NCBI RefSeq assembly: GCF_000729995.1
Contig: NZ_JNFG01000026.1
Span: 1-64,000, forward strand
DNA: 64,000 nt
Direction: 5' to 3'
Origin: Caballeronia sordidicola
GTDB lineage: Bacteria; Pseudomonadota; Gammaproteobacteria; Burkholderiales; Burkholderiaceae
Part shown: one piece after another, positions 1-7,804 of the stretch
How positions within the stretch are numbered: position 1 is the first letter of the stretch
Layout: every line of letters starts with the position of its first letter
Translations under genes and position numbers: made by a program
The notes under the pieces: model-generated
Database searches by the model: none
What the model was told of the DNA's origin: nothing
The model's input: only the letters and a program-made list of their open reading frames with translations

Positions 1-2
1 GT

Positions 3-188
3 AGCAACGAGAATACGAACGGCCTGCTACGTCAGTACTTCCCTAAAGGCACACGCCTGGATGGTTATTCACAAGCCGAGTTGAACAAGGTCGCCGCACT
101 TCTGAATGGAAGACCACGTAAAACCCTCGACTTTATGACGCCCGCCGATAAACTTGCAGAAGTTATAGGTGTTGCGACCACCAGTTGA
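3..188 (+). CDS. IS30-family transposase, C-terminal fragment (runs off the left edge)
   Basis: An open frame without a start runs from the window edge to a TGA at 186-188. It translates to about 61 residues containing NENTNGLLRQYFPKGT, the signature of the end of the DDE catalytic domain in IS30-family transposases (the E of NENTNG is the last catalytic acid). The tail LNGRPRKTLDFMTPAD is also typical of the family. Only the 3' end of the element is present, so it is unknown whether the copy is intact. A dispersed repeat begins about 10 bases after the stop, so the right end of the element probably lies between 188 and 199. The family assignment is secure; activity cannot be judged. Confidence 0.9.
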   Translation, partial: SNENTNGLLRQYFPKGTRLDGYSQAELNKVAALLNGRPRKTLDFMTPADKLAEVIGVATTS

Positions 189-198
189 ATCCGCCCGT

Positions 199-385
199 GC
201 CGCCACGCACAGTGGCTAATAGTGATAAAGAAATAAGTAAACCTAAGCAAACCACAAACCTTGAAAGCAGCAACCCGGCAATGACTAAGACCGCTAACGC
301 ATGAACCTGGCCACCCGGCACCGACCCCAACCGCTAGCCCCAAAACACCAAAACCCCAAACCCGTCCACCGGCGCGAGCGAAAAA
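199..385 (+). repeat. Dispersed intergenic repeat, partial copy
   Basis: This stretch matches 63194-63359 at the other end of the window in the same orientation. Shared blocks include GTGGCTAATAGTGATAAAGAAA, AAAGCAGCAACCCGGCAATGACT and CCGTCCACCGGCGCGAGCGAAA. It also matches the left arm of the inverted repeat at 62479 in reverse complement. It fills the gap between the IS30 fragment and the stop of the first cytochrome gene. No coding signal was seen in it. Confidence 0.8.
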
Positions 386-392
386 CCAACGC

Positions 393-1199
393 TCATGGCT
401 GGGCCCCAGCATAATACCCCGCCGCTGCATCGATTTCCCCGGGCGTCATATTCCTCGCAATATTGCGCATCTGCTCGTTGATATCGTTATGCCGCGTGTC
501 ATTTGCGAACGCCTGCAATTGCGCCCTGGTATACGCAGCCGGCATCCCCTCGAGCCACGGAGCCCCTGCCTTGTGATCGATACCCCCATGACAAGCCGCA
601 CAAGTAGCAATGTTCCGCATTGGCGCACCATGGGACACAATATCCGGCACAGACACGGCCGGCGCCGCATCCGATCGCAGTGCCACCGGCCTAGGCAAAT
701 ACGCATAGTAAGCAGCAAGATCGCGCATGTCCTGGTCGCTCAAATTCGGGACCATCGGCGACATCACCGCGCTGCGGCGTGCACCGGATTGAAAGTCGAG
801 CAACTGCTTATAAATCACAGAAGCATACTGGCCCGCAAGATTCGGTGAGTTAGCATCACTCATACCCCGCACACCATGACACATGGTGCAACGCATGGAC
901 AAGGTCGCGCCGCGGCCGATCGACGTGCTGCTGGAATCCGCCAGCAGTTGCGGCGTCATGGCGACCGCGCTGGTCTGCACCAGCGGTACCGGCGTGGCCG
1001 ACGACCCGCGCAACCATTGCTGCGGGACGCCCGCCGCGCTGCAGATCGCATTCCAGACGCCCTGGAAGGGTTGATCGCTTTGCGCCGAGGGCAGCCATAT
1101 GAAACCCACGGCAACCGAGAACACGACCATCGCAAGCAGGCCGCCGACCGTGACCGTGAACCACGGGTTGCGTAACGAGAACAGGCGCTCATCGCTCAT
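393..1199 (-). CDS. Membrane-anchored diheme cytochrome c of the ba3-type oxidase operon
   Basis: The 268-residue protein has an N-terminal membrane anchor (about residues 12-35), then two class I cytochrome c domains with haem motifs CTMCH (104-108) and CAACH (200-204). The start was chosen because its ATG overlaps the stop of the upstream oxidase subunit I gene as ATGA; a longer open frame starting at 1313 would lie inside that gene. It is the last gene of the leftward oxidase operon. The likely role is passing electrons from soluble periplasmic cytochromes to the CuA centre of subunit II; this is inferred from position and haem motifs. The long linker between anchor and first haem (about 65 residues) has no recognised domain. 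Confidence 0.85.
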   Translation of the reverse strand: MSDERLFSLRNPWFTVTVGGLLAMVVFSVAVGFIWLPSAQSDQPFQGVWNAICSAAGVPQQWLRGSSATPVPLVQTSAVAMTPQLLADSSSTSIGRGATLSMRCTMCHGVRGMSDANSPNLAGQYASVIYKQLLDFQSGARRSAVMSPMVPNLSDQDMRDLAAYYAYLPRPVALRSDAAPAVSVPDIVSHGAPMRNIATCAACHGGIDHKAGAPWLEGMPAAYTRAQLQAFANDTRHNDINEQMRNIARNMTPGEIDAAAGYYAGAQP

Positions 1200-2824
1200 C
1201 GCTGCGGCCCTCCAATCTGAATCGCAGGGACAGATGTGTCCGAGCGAAATAGCAGCGAAGCAACCGGATAACCGTAGTTGATGAGCGTAAGGCCAATCAT
1301 CAGCGCAAGCCACAGGGCAAAGCTGTTCAACGCGACCGGAATGGTCTTCGATACATGCACCGCCGTGCTGAACGTGTACTCGTCAACCACGCTCTGCGGT
1401 CCGCGATGGTTGCGAATCAGCACGATGAAAAACAGCACCGCCGAGACAACCAGGATCACACCGCCAATAGTCGAGATGATCACCAATAACGCCTGTGCAG
1501 CGATCTCCGGGTCGGTGTAATCGAAGAAGGCCATGCGCCGCGGCATGCCGAGAATGCCGGAGAAATGCCATGGAAACGTCACCACGATCATGCCGATGAA
1601 CCACAACCACAACTGCTGGCGCATCAGCTTCAAATCCGTCATCGCGCGGCCGGTAAGATGCGGCCACAAATCATAGGCGATCGCGAAATACATGATGACA
1701 ATCGCCCCGCCGAAGATCAGATGAAAGTGACCGGTGATCCACTGCGTGTTGTGAATGGTCGAGTCGAGCTGGTAGCTCATGTTGATGAGGCCGCCCGCCC
1801 CGCCAAAGCCGAGCATCACGAACGAAAATGCAAGCGCAAGCATCAACGGATTGTCCCAGGGCAACGCCTTGATCCAGCCAAACGTGCCCCTGCCACCACG
1901 CAAACGCGCGGCTATTTCAACCGATGCGCAAATGGTGAACACCGTCAGCAAGGTAGGCACCGCGACCAGCGCCGTGAACACCGATTGCATGAACTTGAAA
2001 CCCGAACCGACTTGCGGATCCGCAAACAAATGGTGAATGCCGATCGGCATTGAAACCACAAGGAACAGGATGAACGAAATGCGCGCCATCAAATCGCTGT
2101 ACAGACGGCCGCCGATCGCCCGCGGCAGGATCGTGTAATACGCTATGTAGGCAGGCATCAGCCAGAAGTACACGATCGCATGCAGCGACCACGAGAAGAA
2201 CACACGGGCAAGGCCGGCGTCGATCGTCGTCTTGAAGCCAAGCGCCACGGGCAGGATCTGGAACAGGATCTCGATCGCCGCACCGACCGCAGTCCAGCCC
2301 CATAGATACGCGCCCGCCAAGGTGGCGAACATCGCAAGAGGGACCGGCACACCCTTATGCTCGCGCTTCCACAAGGCCAGGTTGATCGACATCAGCGCGA
2401 CCCAAATCCACGAACCGACCACCACCAGCACGATGCCGATGTAGTAGAACGCGTTGCCAATCATCGGCGGGTAGAAGGTGTAGAGGACCGAGGCAAGGCC
2501 CATGGCGACAGGGACCATCGCCGTGACCGTCCCCACTGCCACGAGGATAAAACCCGCCCAAGCCCAGCGCGCTCCAACCAGTGGTTTCTTCAGCGCCAGT
2601 TCGGTGACCGCATAACCAAAGCCCATGGCGATCAGCGTAGGGAACACGTAGGCCATGGCCGAGCCGTGCGCCGTGACCGAGCGATAGTAAAGCTCCGGAT
2701 TCTTCAGCCACGGATGCAGCGGACTGCGCACCCACATCTGCCACGCGCCGAGCAGCAACGCGCCGCCGAAGCTGATGAAACCGAGCCAGAAATGCGCGAG
2801 AACGAGTCGCTTGCTATTTAACAC
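1196..2824 (-). CDS. B-family (ba3-like) cytochrome c oxidase subunit I
   Basis: This 542-residue, highly hydrophobic protein is the catalytic subunit of a haem-copper oxidase, which reduces O2 to water and conserves energy as a proton gradient. Visible ligands are the low-spin haem His in TAHGSAMAY, the CuB His and crosslinked Tyr in HAIVYFWLMPAY, the CuB His pair in IHHLFADP, and the HFH of ITGHFHLIFGG. The HxxVYFWLxPAY and HHxFADP forms are those of B-family enzymes such as Thermus ba3, not A-family aa3 or C-family cbb3. The start codon is GTG (2822-2824) and overlaps the end of subunit II by 11 bp. B-family oxidases usually have high oxygen affinity; that is family knowledge, not visible here. 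Confidence 0.93.
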   Translation of the reverse strand: MLNSKRLVLAHFWLGFISFGGALLLGAWQMWVRSPLHPWLKNPELYYRSVTAHGSAMAYVFPTLIAMGFGYAVTELALKKPLVGARWAWAGFILVAVGTVTAMVPVAMGLASVLYTFYPPMIGNAFYYIGIVLVVVGSWIWVALMSINLALWKREHKGVPVPLAMFATLAGAYLWGWTAVGAAIEILFQILPVALGFKTTIDAGLARVFFSWSLHAIVYFWLMPAYIAYYTILPRAIGGRLYSDLMARISFILFLVVSMPIGIHHLFADPQVGSGFKFMQSVFTALVAVPTLLTVFTICASVEIAARLRGGRGTFGWIKALPWDNPLMLALAFSFVMLGFGGAGGLINMSYQLDSTIHNTQWITGHFHLIFGGAIVIMYFAIAYDLWPHLTGRAMTDLKLMRQQLWLWFIGMIVVTFPWHFSGILGMPRRMAFFDYTDPEIAAQALLVIISTIGGVILVVSAVLFFIVLIRNHRGPQSVVDEYTFSTAVHVSKTIPVALNSFALWLALMIGLTLINYGYPVASLLFRSDTSVPAIQIGGPQR

Positions 2825-3383
2825 AGCTGAGTCTCCGCGAACCGTTAGCGTTTGCCATCTTGAGGAAAGCCGTTTTATCGATCACCTTGACGTGCGCCCA
2901 CATGCTCTGATGCCCGGAGCCGCAGAACTCGTGACATGGCATCAAGTGTTCGCCCGGCTGCGTGAACGTGCTCTTGAAGGTGGAGATATAACCGGGCTCG
3001 ACCATTGAATTGATATTCGTGTTCGTGATCAGGAATCCATGCACCACATCGGCACTGGTCGCGCGAAAGGTGATGGGCGTATCGGTTGGAATCAGCAGGC
3101 ATTGCGGCGTGAACGAAAACTGCTGCGCAACAATACGCACGGTAACCGACCCGTCCGCTTCAACTGCGCTGCCCAGGTTGCTTTCAATAAATTCACCGCT
3201 TACGTTAAGCGTTTCGGGCCGCACGGTCTCCACTCTCGATGGCGGCATCATGGCCCAATGCAGGCCGGTGAAGATCGTCATGGCGACCAGCACCGAGAGA
3301 ATGATGACGACCATAAGCGCCCATTTGCGCTCGATGCGCGCGGCTATGTCGGCAGACGCATGCGACGGGTGTTCAGTGCTCAT
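2814..3383 (-). CDS. B-family cytochrome c oxidase subunit II (CuA protein)
   Basis: The 189-residue protein has one N-terminal membrane helix (about residues 18-45) and a periplasmic cupredoxin domain. The CuA site is complete: His in VVHGF, then CHEFCGSGHQSM, which supplies two Cys, the bridging carbonyl residue, His and Met with the same spacing as in Thermus ba3 subunit II. It receives electrons from cytochrome c and passes them to subunit I. The ATG at 3383 overlaps the stop of the preceding small gene as ATGA, which decides the start over a longer frame reaching 3431. The stop overlaps the GTG of subunit I. The tight overlaps imply translational coupling. Confidence 0.92.
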   Translation of the reverse strand: MSTEHPSHASADIAARIERKWALMVVIILSVLVAMTIFTGLHWAMMPPSRVETVRPETLNVSGEFIESNLGSAVEADGSVTVRIVAQQFSFTPQCLLIPTDTPITFRATSADVVHGFLITNTNINSMVEPGYISTFKSTFTQPGEHLMPCHEFCGSGHQSMWAHVKVIDKTAFLKMANANGSRRLSCVK

Positions 3384-3538
3384 TGGATAACGCCGCGGGG
3401 TAAGAAGACCAGGAAATAGAACGCAAACCACAAGCCGATCACAATGGCCGTTGACGTGCCAGCCAGTGCAATGGCGCCGTGCGGGCCGTCTCGCACGATC
3501 TCATCGACGGCGGCATCTTCTTGTTCGGAATCAGTCAT
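3380..3538 (-). CDS. Small single-helix subunit, cytochrome oxidase subunit IIa type
   Basis: This 52-residue protein has an acidic N-terminus and one hydrophobic helix (about residues 22-46, IALAGTSTAIVIGLWFAFYF). Position immediately before subunit II, size and topology match subunit IIa of B-family oxidases (34 residues in Thermus ba3), which supplies the helix missing from the one-helix subunit II. The ATG at 3536-3538 follows the triheme cytochrome stop by only a few bases, and the stop overlaps the start of subunit II (ATGA). Genes this short are easily missed. Function is inferred from context. Confidence 0.8.
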   Translation of the reverse strand: MTDSEQEDAAVDEIVRDGPHGAIALAGTSTAIVIGLWFAFYFLVFLPRGVIQ

Positions 3539-3545
3539 GACGTCC

Positions 3546-4781
3546 TCAATAAAGTGGAGCTGAGCGCAACGTGTTGACTTCCTTTTCACCGACCGGCGTG
3601 CCGTGATTGCCCCACGCCGTGCGGATATACGTAACGACCGCCGCGACCTCGACATCGGAGAGCGACTGAGCGAACGGCGGCATGCCGTAGGGCATCGGGT
3701 TCTTCTTCGTGCCGGGAGCATATCCGCCATTCAACACCATGCGAATCGGGTTCACAGCGGAGGTCATCTGGATCGACTGGTTGTTCGCCAGCGGCGGGAA
3801 ATTCGGCAGCTTGCCCTGCCCTTGCGACGCATGACACAGCGCGCATTGGGCGTCGTAGATCTTCTTGCCCAGCGGTGAAAGACTGGTCTGTTGTTCGACG
3901 ACCGCGGCGGTTGCCGGCGCAGGCTTGTCGCCCGATCGCGCCGGCAGCGTCTTCAGATAGACCGCTACCGCGCGAATATCTTCGTCCGTCAGATACTGGA
4001 AGCTGTCGTACACGACCTCCGCCATGGGCCCGTATACCGCTCCACGATTCGACACGCCCGACTGCAGCAGGTCCGAAATATCTTCGATACTCCAGTCGCC
4101 CAGCCCCGCTTCCTTGTTCGACGTGAGCGAAGGTGCATACCAGTTCTGCACCGGGATCAAGCCGCCTTCGAAGCGCTTGGAGGGCGAATTGCCGCCCAGT
4201 GCATTGATTGCGGTATGGCACATCGTGCAATGCCCGAGCCCTTCGACAAGGTAAGCGCCGCGGTTCCATTCCACCGATTGCGTGGTGTCAGGCTGGTATT
4301 CACCGGGCTTCATGTACAGCATGCGCCATCCGTACAGCAAGGAGCGCTGGTTGAATGGGAACCGTAATTCATGCGCGCGATTAGGCTGATGAATGGGTGG
4401 CGTGGACAGCAGGTAGGCGTAGATCGCGTCGGAGTCGCTGCGCGTGACCTTGGTATAGGAGGCAAACGGCATGGCCGGATAAAGCAGTTCGCCGTCGCGC
4501 GCCTTGCCGGTATGCATCATGGTGTAGAACTCAGCCGAGGTCCACTTGCCGATACCAGTCTCTTTATCCGATGAAATGTTCGGCGTAAAGAGCGTGCCGA
4601 ACGGTGTTTCCATCCCGCGGCCACCACCGAATAGTTTGCCGGCGGGCACCGTGTGGCAGGCAATGCAATCGCCGGCGCGAGCGAGATATTCGCCGCGTGC
4701 AATCACTGCGGGATCGGCGGCTTGTGCATTCAAAGTCACGACGCAAGCGCAAAAAAGCATTAGGGCACGGAAACTGAACAC
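3546..4781 (-). CDS. Periplasmic triheme cytochrome c (alcohol/aldehyde dehydrogenase cytochrome type)
   Basis: The 411-residue protein begins with a signal peptide ending near AQA-ADPA (residue 21). It carries three CxxCH motifs: CIACH (39-43), CTMCH near 186 and CALCH near 317. The architecture is that of cytochrome subunits of membrane-bound alcohol/aldehyde dehydrogenases. It resembles the cytochrome at 10051-11322 throughout (shared WNRGAYL, GLGHC, LYPAMP, TGIGKW), so the two are paralogues. It lies between the diheme cytochrome and the oxidase genes on the same strand, which suggests it feeds the ba3 oxidase directly. The donor is not identified. Confidence 0.88.
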   Translation of the reverse strand: MFSFRALMLFCACVVTLNAQAADPAVIARGEYLARAGDCIACHTVPAGKLFGGGRGMETPFGTLFTPNISSDKETGIGKWTSAEFYTMMHTGKARDGELLYPAMPFASYTKVTRSDSDAIYAYLLSTPPIHQPNRAHELRFPFNQRSLLYGWRMLYMKPGEYQPDTTQSVEWNRGAYLVEGLGHCTMCHTAINALGGNSPSKRFEGGLIPVQNWYAPSLTSNKEAGLGDWSIEDISDLLQSGVSNRGAVYGPMAEVVYDSFQYLTDEDIRAVAVYLKTLPARSGDKPAPATAAVVEQQTSLSPLGKKIYDAQCALCHASQGQGKLPNFPPLANNQSIQMTSAVNPIRMVLNGGYAPGTKKNPMPYGMPPFAQSLSDVEVAAVVTYIRTAWGNHGTPVGEKEVNTLRSAPLY

Positions 4782-4795
4782 GTCTATTTCCTCGC

Positions 4796-5515
4796 CTATT
4801 GATTAGGAACAGTGCCGCAAGCGAGCGGCATCTTGAGTGACCCCGCCGCCACCGGTGCCGGATTCTCCGGCGCGGGCAACGAAGCCAGGTACGCCGCAAT
4901 GGCCGTGATGTCCCGGTCGGCCAGTTTCGTGGCAATGCCATGCATGCAATCGGGAGCAAGCGTGGTGCGCGTGCCGTAGCGCCATGCGCCCAACTGCGCG
5001 CTGATGTAATCGGAATGCAGGCCAAGCAAGCCCGGAATGGACGGCTCCATGCCCGTCAGTGCCGCACCGTGGCACGCAACGCATGCGGGAATCTTGCGTG
5101 ACGCGGCACCGCTATTGACCAGGGTCTTGCCTAGCGCAAGCGTCGCGGTATCGGCAGTGACAGGCGCAGGCGCGGGAAATGGCGGATGCTCGGCGGCGAA
5201 GTACTCCGCAATCTTCATCAGATACGGATCAGGGAGATATGCCAATAAATAATTCATTGGCGGGTACTTGCGACGACCGTCCCTAAAGGCGAGCAATTGG
5301 TTGTAAAGATAACCAGCGGGCTTGCCTGCGAGCCGCGGGTAATAGTCGTTGCTCGTGCCCTCACCCTGCGCGCCATGGCACGCCGCGCAACCAAGCACGC
5401 GCGCCTGCATGGTGTCAGGCGCCTTCTCGGCCGGCGCCGCCTCGCCAGCGGCGAATGCATGCAGGCTTGAAGTCGCGAGCAGCACTAAAGTTAAGACGAA
5501 GCTGCGTATGCCCAC
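4796..5515 (-). CDS. Periplasmic diheme cytochrome c, c4-like
   Basis: This 239-residue protein has a cleavable signal peptide (about residues 1-22) and two tandem class I cytochrome domains with CAACH (43-47) and CVACH (145-149). Each domain has the PRLAGK or IPGLLG segment followed by a distal LAYLP or LASLP helix, as in cytochrome c4. It is the first gene of the leftward oxidase operon, 14 bp before the triheme gene. Cytochromes c4 commonly donate electrons to terminal oxidases; here the partner is presumably the CuA subunit encoded downstream. Confidence 0.87.
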   Translation of the reverse strand: MGIRSFVLTLVLLATSSLHAFAAGEAAPAEKAPDTMQARVLGCAACHGAQGEGTSNDYYPRLAGKPAGYLYNQLLAFRDGRRKYPPMNYLLAYLPDPYLMKIAEYFAAEHPPFPAPAPVTADTATLALGKTLVNSGAASRKIPACVACHGAALTGMEPSIPGLLGLHSDYISAQLGAWRYGTRTTLAPDCMHGIATKLADRDITAIAAYLASLPAPENPAPVAAGSLKMPLACGTVPNQ

Positions 5516-5971
5516 CGTTGTATCCCTCGATCGGGTTTTTGTGTCTGCAGTATTTCACTACAGCTCATTTTTTATAAACCACGCGACTGCTCTGGTAGAT
5601 GAGCTTAAAGCACTTGCGCCAATTTGCCGAGCGCTAAGATTCACATGATTTCTCGCATTATTGACCAATATTGAGATGATTCAACATGTGGAAATAGTGA
5701 GCTCGAACGTTCAATGATCCAAGTCAAGGAAGCGCATTATTTCTCGCACTCAGGTTTTTTCTTTAAGCGTTTTGCTAGCGTGCGGAAGTCTGGCTAGACG
5801 GCGAGCCCGCCGCCGCTCGAGTGGCTGGCACACATAGGCTAACCAGGCTCGGAGGCTTAATCACTGGTTACCTGAAATTAGGCAAAATCGGCTATTTGAA
5901 AGATCCAGTGAAGCGTCTAGTCTTACTCATGTCGCGCCGCGTTGCGCATCGTCTAAATCAAAGGAGCCGTC
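5516..5971. other. Divergent intergenic region between the oxidase operon and an AhpD-like gene
   Basis: These 456 bases contain no convincing gene. The region must hold the leftward promoter of the oxidase operon and the rightward promoter of the AhpD-like gene. The one recognisable site is an FNR/ANR-like palindrome at 5671-5684. Confidence 0.6.
5671..5684. promoter_or_regulatory. Candidate FNR/ANR-type operator
   Basis: The sequence TTGAGATGATTCAA has both half-sites TTGA and TCAA with the six-base spacing of the FNR/ANR consensus TTGAT-N4-ATCAA; the inner T and A of the consensus are replaced. It lies 156 bp upstream of the first gene of the oxygen-reductase operon, where control by oxygen would make sense. 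A 14-bp degenerate match can occur by chance. Confidence 0.35.
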
Positions 5972-6409
5972 ATGCAAACTCGTCTGGATTTCTACAAAGC
6001 AAAGCCGTCCGCCATCAAGGCCCTGGTTGGGCTGGAAGAGTACATCGGTAAGTCATCGCTGGAAAAGTCGCTGGCGGAACTGGTTCGTCTGCGTGCATCG
6101 CAGATCAATGGGTGTGCATTTTGCGTCGACATGCACACGACCGATGCGCGCAAGGGCGGCGAGACGGATCGCCGGCTGGCAGCCGTGGTGGTATGGCGTG
6201 AGACGCCATTCTTCACAGACCGCGAACGCGCAGCACTGGAATGGACCGAAGCGCTCACGCTGGTCTCCCACGACCACGTACCCGATGCCGTCTGGGAAGC
6301 GGTGCATCCGCATTTCACTCAGGAAGAGATCGTCGACCTGACGCTGCTGGTGTCGTCGATCAACAGTTGGAACCGTTTTGCGATCGCGTTCCGCAAGATG
6401 CCGGTCTGA
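5972..6409 (+). CDS. Carboxymuconolactone decarboxylase family protein (AhpD-like)
   Basis: The 145-residue protein has the AhpD-type core with the redox motif CAFCVDMH (CxxC followed by His) near residue 48, preceded by LVRLRASQINGC. This motif marks peroxidase-associated AhpD-like members rather than true carboxymuconolactone decarboxylases, which lack the Cys pair. A good ribosome site (AAAGGAG) sits just before the ATG. It stands alone, divergent from the oxidase operon. A role in peroxide or alkyl hydroperoxide detoxification is likely from the family; the natural reductant partner is not nearby. Confidence 0.85.
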   Translation: MQTRLDFYKAKPSAIKALVGLEEYIGKSSLEKSLAELVRLRASQINGCAFCVDMHTTDARKGGETDRRLAAVVVWRETPFFTDRERAALEWTEALTLVSHDHVPDAVWEAVHPHFTQEEIVDLTLLVSSINSWNRFAIAFRKMPV

Positions 6410-6421
6410 TCAAACGAGCAC

Positions 6422-6448
6422 GGCGCAGACGATGAATCGGTCTGCGCC
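6422..6448. terminator. Hairpin between convergent genes
   Basis: A perfect 9-bp inverted repeat (GGCGCAGAC at 6422-6430, GTCTGCGCC at 6440-6448) with a 9-base loop lies just after the AhpD-like stop and before the convergent DUF4148 gene. There is no T-run, so terminator function is inferred from position. Confidence 0.5.
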
Positions 6449-6560
6449 ATGCCCAGCATTTGGGTTGTAGCGTGTGACTCGCCGGACATTGATTGGCCCG
6501 GTCTGTCTCAGCAGTAACGCTTGGCGGTCACACGACCACCAATTGCGCGACACACTCTGT

Positions 6561-6887
6561 TCACGACCCTGCATAGATATTGCAGAAGCTCACAGGTCCG
6601 ACGCAGGTTTCGGGACTTTGCGAACCACTCATCCGTGCGCGCGGCGCGCCAGCGTTCGAGCCGGCAGCAACGCCGCCATACGCGCTCGCGTTTTTCCTCT
6701 GATTGTCGGCCTGGTTCTGAAACACCGGCGGGACATCCGGGTACGATGCATCCGACACGTACTCCGAACCATTTTGTTGCGCTTCCACCAGTTGCTGGCG
6801 GACTTCGGCACGGGTCAGTCCTTGCGCGAAAGCGCTCGATGAAAAGAGGACGGCGACGGACAACGTGAGCAAGGAAAGTGTCTTCAT
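6561..6887 (-). CDS. DUF4148-type small secreted protein
   Basis: This 108-residue protein has an N-terminal signal peptide ending at AFA-QG (about residue 21), followed by LTRAEVRQQLVEAQQNGS and a YPDVPP segment. This layout is typical of the DUF4148 family, which is expanded in Burkholderiaceae. The ATG at 6885-6887 begins the signal peptide; an extended frame to 7001 adds residues with no signal character. The C-terminal part contains two Cys (PETCVGPVSFC) that could form a disulfide in the periplasm. The family's function is unknown. Confidence 0.8.
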   Translation of the reverse strand: MKTLSLLTLSVAVLFSSSAFAQGLTRAEVRQQLVEAQQNGSEYVSDASYPDVPPVFQNQADNQRKNASAYGGVAAGSNAGAPRARMSGSQSPETCVGPVSFCNIYAGS

Positions 6888-7347
6888 TTTCGACTCCAGT
6901 GTGTTTAACGGGTTGGTACAAGGGCAAACCCATTTCCCACCGGATTTATTCCTGATCTGTCGAAAATAAATAGAAGCGCGCCTGCACGACACGATCAGCA
7001 CTCAGACAAATATGGCAGCACCAAGAAAAAGCTGCCTGGCGCGCTTTGCACCTGAACAGGGCGCTCCCTGCTTGCCCGACATTTGCAGCGCACTCTCGCC
7101 CGCCAACCCACGCGGTTGCATATTCTACGTACCGTCCCCTTCATGCACCGCGTTCGCCACATAGACGACCGCTCGCAGCGCCTGCCCGATCGGCACGCTA
7201 GCAATGACCTTGTTCGTCAAGGTATCTCGCGGCCCACACGCGCGCAACCAGGGCCTACAGGCGACTCAGCACGAATCTTCGTAATCTTGTATAAGGTTTC
7301 GGATTAAGAACGACTATAAAAATCCCTCACGACAACAGGAGTTGCAG
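6888..7347. other. Intergenic region upstream of the Mo-hydroxylase genes
   Basis: These 460 bases separate the divergent DUF4148 gene and the molybdenum hydroxylase operon. No gene or clear operator was recognised. A weakly promoter-like AT-rich stretch (TTGTATAAGG to ACTATAAAAATC, 7287-7323) lies just before the operon, but spacing of possible -35 and -10 elements is poor. Confidence 0.5.
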
Positions 7348-7803
7348 ATGACGACCCTATCCATCAACGGCGAATCTCACACGGTCGACGCCCCTCCCGA
7401 CATGCCGCTTCTCTGGGTGCTGCGTGACCTGGTCGGTCTGACGGGCACAAAATTTGGCTGCGGTATCGCGCAATGCGGCGCGTGCACAGTCCATCTCGAC
7501 GGTCAGGCCGTACGCTCCTGCGTGCTGCCGATCGCGGCGGTGGGCAATCGAAAGGTGACGACCATCGAGGCCGTCAGCACCACGCCCGTGGGCAAGAAAG
7601 TGCAGGAGGCATGGCTTGCGCTCGATGTTGTGCAGTGCGGGTACTGTCAGTCGGGTCAGGTGATGTCGGCGGCTTCGCTGATCGCCTCGAACCCCAACCC
7701 CTCGGATGCCGATATCGACGCTGCAATGGCGGGCAACATCTGCCGCTGCGGTACGTACAACCGTATCCGTGCCGCCGTCAAGCACGCCGCCAAGGGGGCG
7801 TGA
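7348..7803 (+). CDS. [2Fe-2S] subunit of a molybdenum hydroxylase (isoquinoline 1-oxidoreductase alpha type)
   Basis: The 151-residue protein carries the two iron-sulfur sets of xanthine-oxidase-family small subunits. The N-terminal plant-type cluster is in GCGIAQCGACTVH plus a later Cys in RSCVLP; the C-terminal helical cluster is in CGYCQSGQ and CRCGTY. It shuttles electrons from the molybdenum centre. The ATG at 7348 has AGGAG seven bases upstream; a TTG at 7342 lies too close to that site. It is the first gene of a three-gene operon with the molybdopterin subunit (one base between stop and next ATG) and a triheme cytochrome c. Confidence 0.92.
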   Translation: MTTLSINGESHTVDAPPDMPLLWVLRDLVGLTGTKFGCGIAQCGACTVHLDGQAVRSCVLPIAAVGNRKVTTIEAVSTTPVGKKVQEAWLALDVVQCGYCQSGQVMSAASLIASNPNPSDADIDAAMAGNICRCGTYNRIRAAVKHAAKGA

Positions 7804-7804
7804 C

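Noticed and set aside
5821..6051. A 76-codon frame before the AhpD-like gene
   Set aside because: It overlaps the start of a well supported gene, has no ribosome site and has no recognisable features.
7287..7320. Sigma-70 promoter TTGTAT ... TATAAA before the Mo-hydroxylase operon
   Set aside because: The spacing is 22 bases, too long for a normal promoter, so it was only mentioned in the intergenic note.
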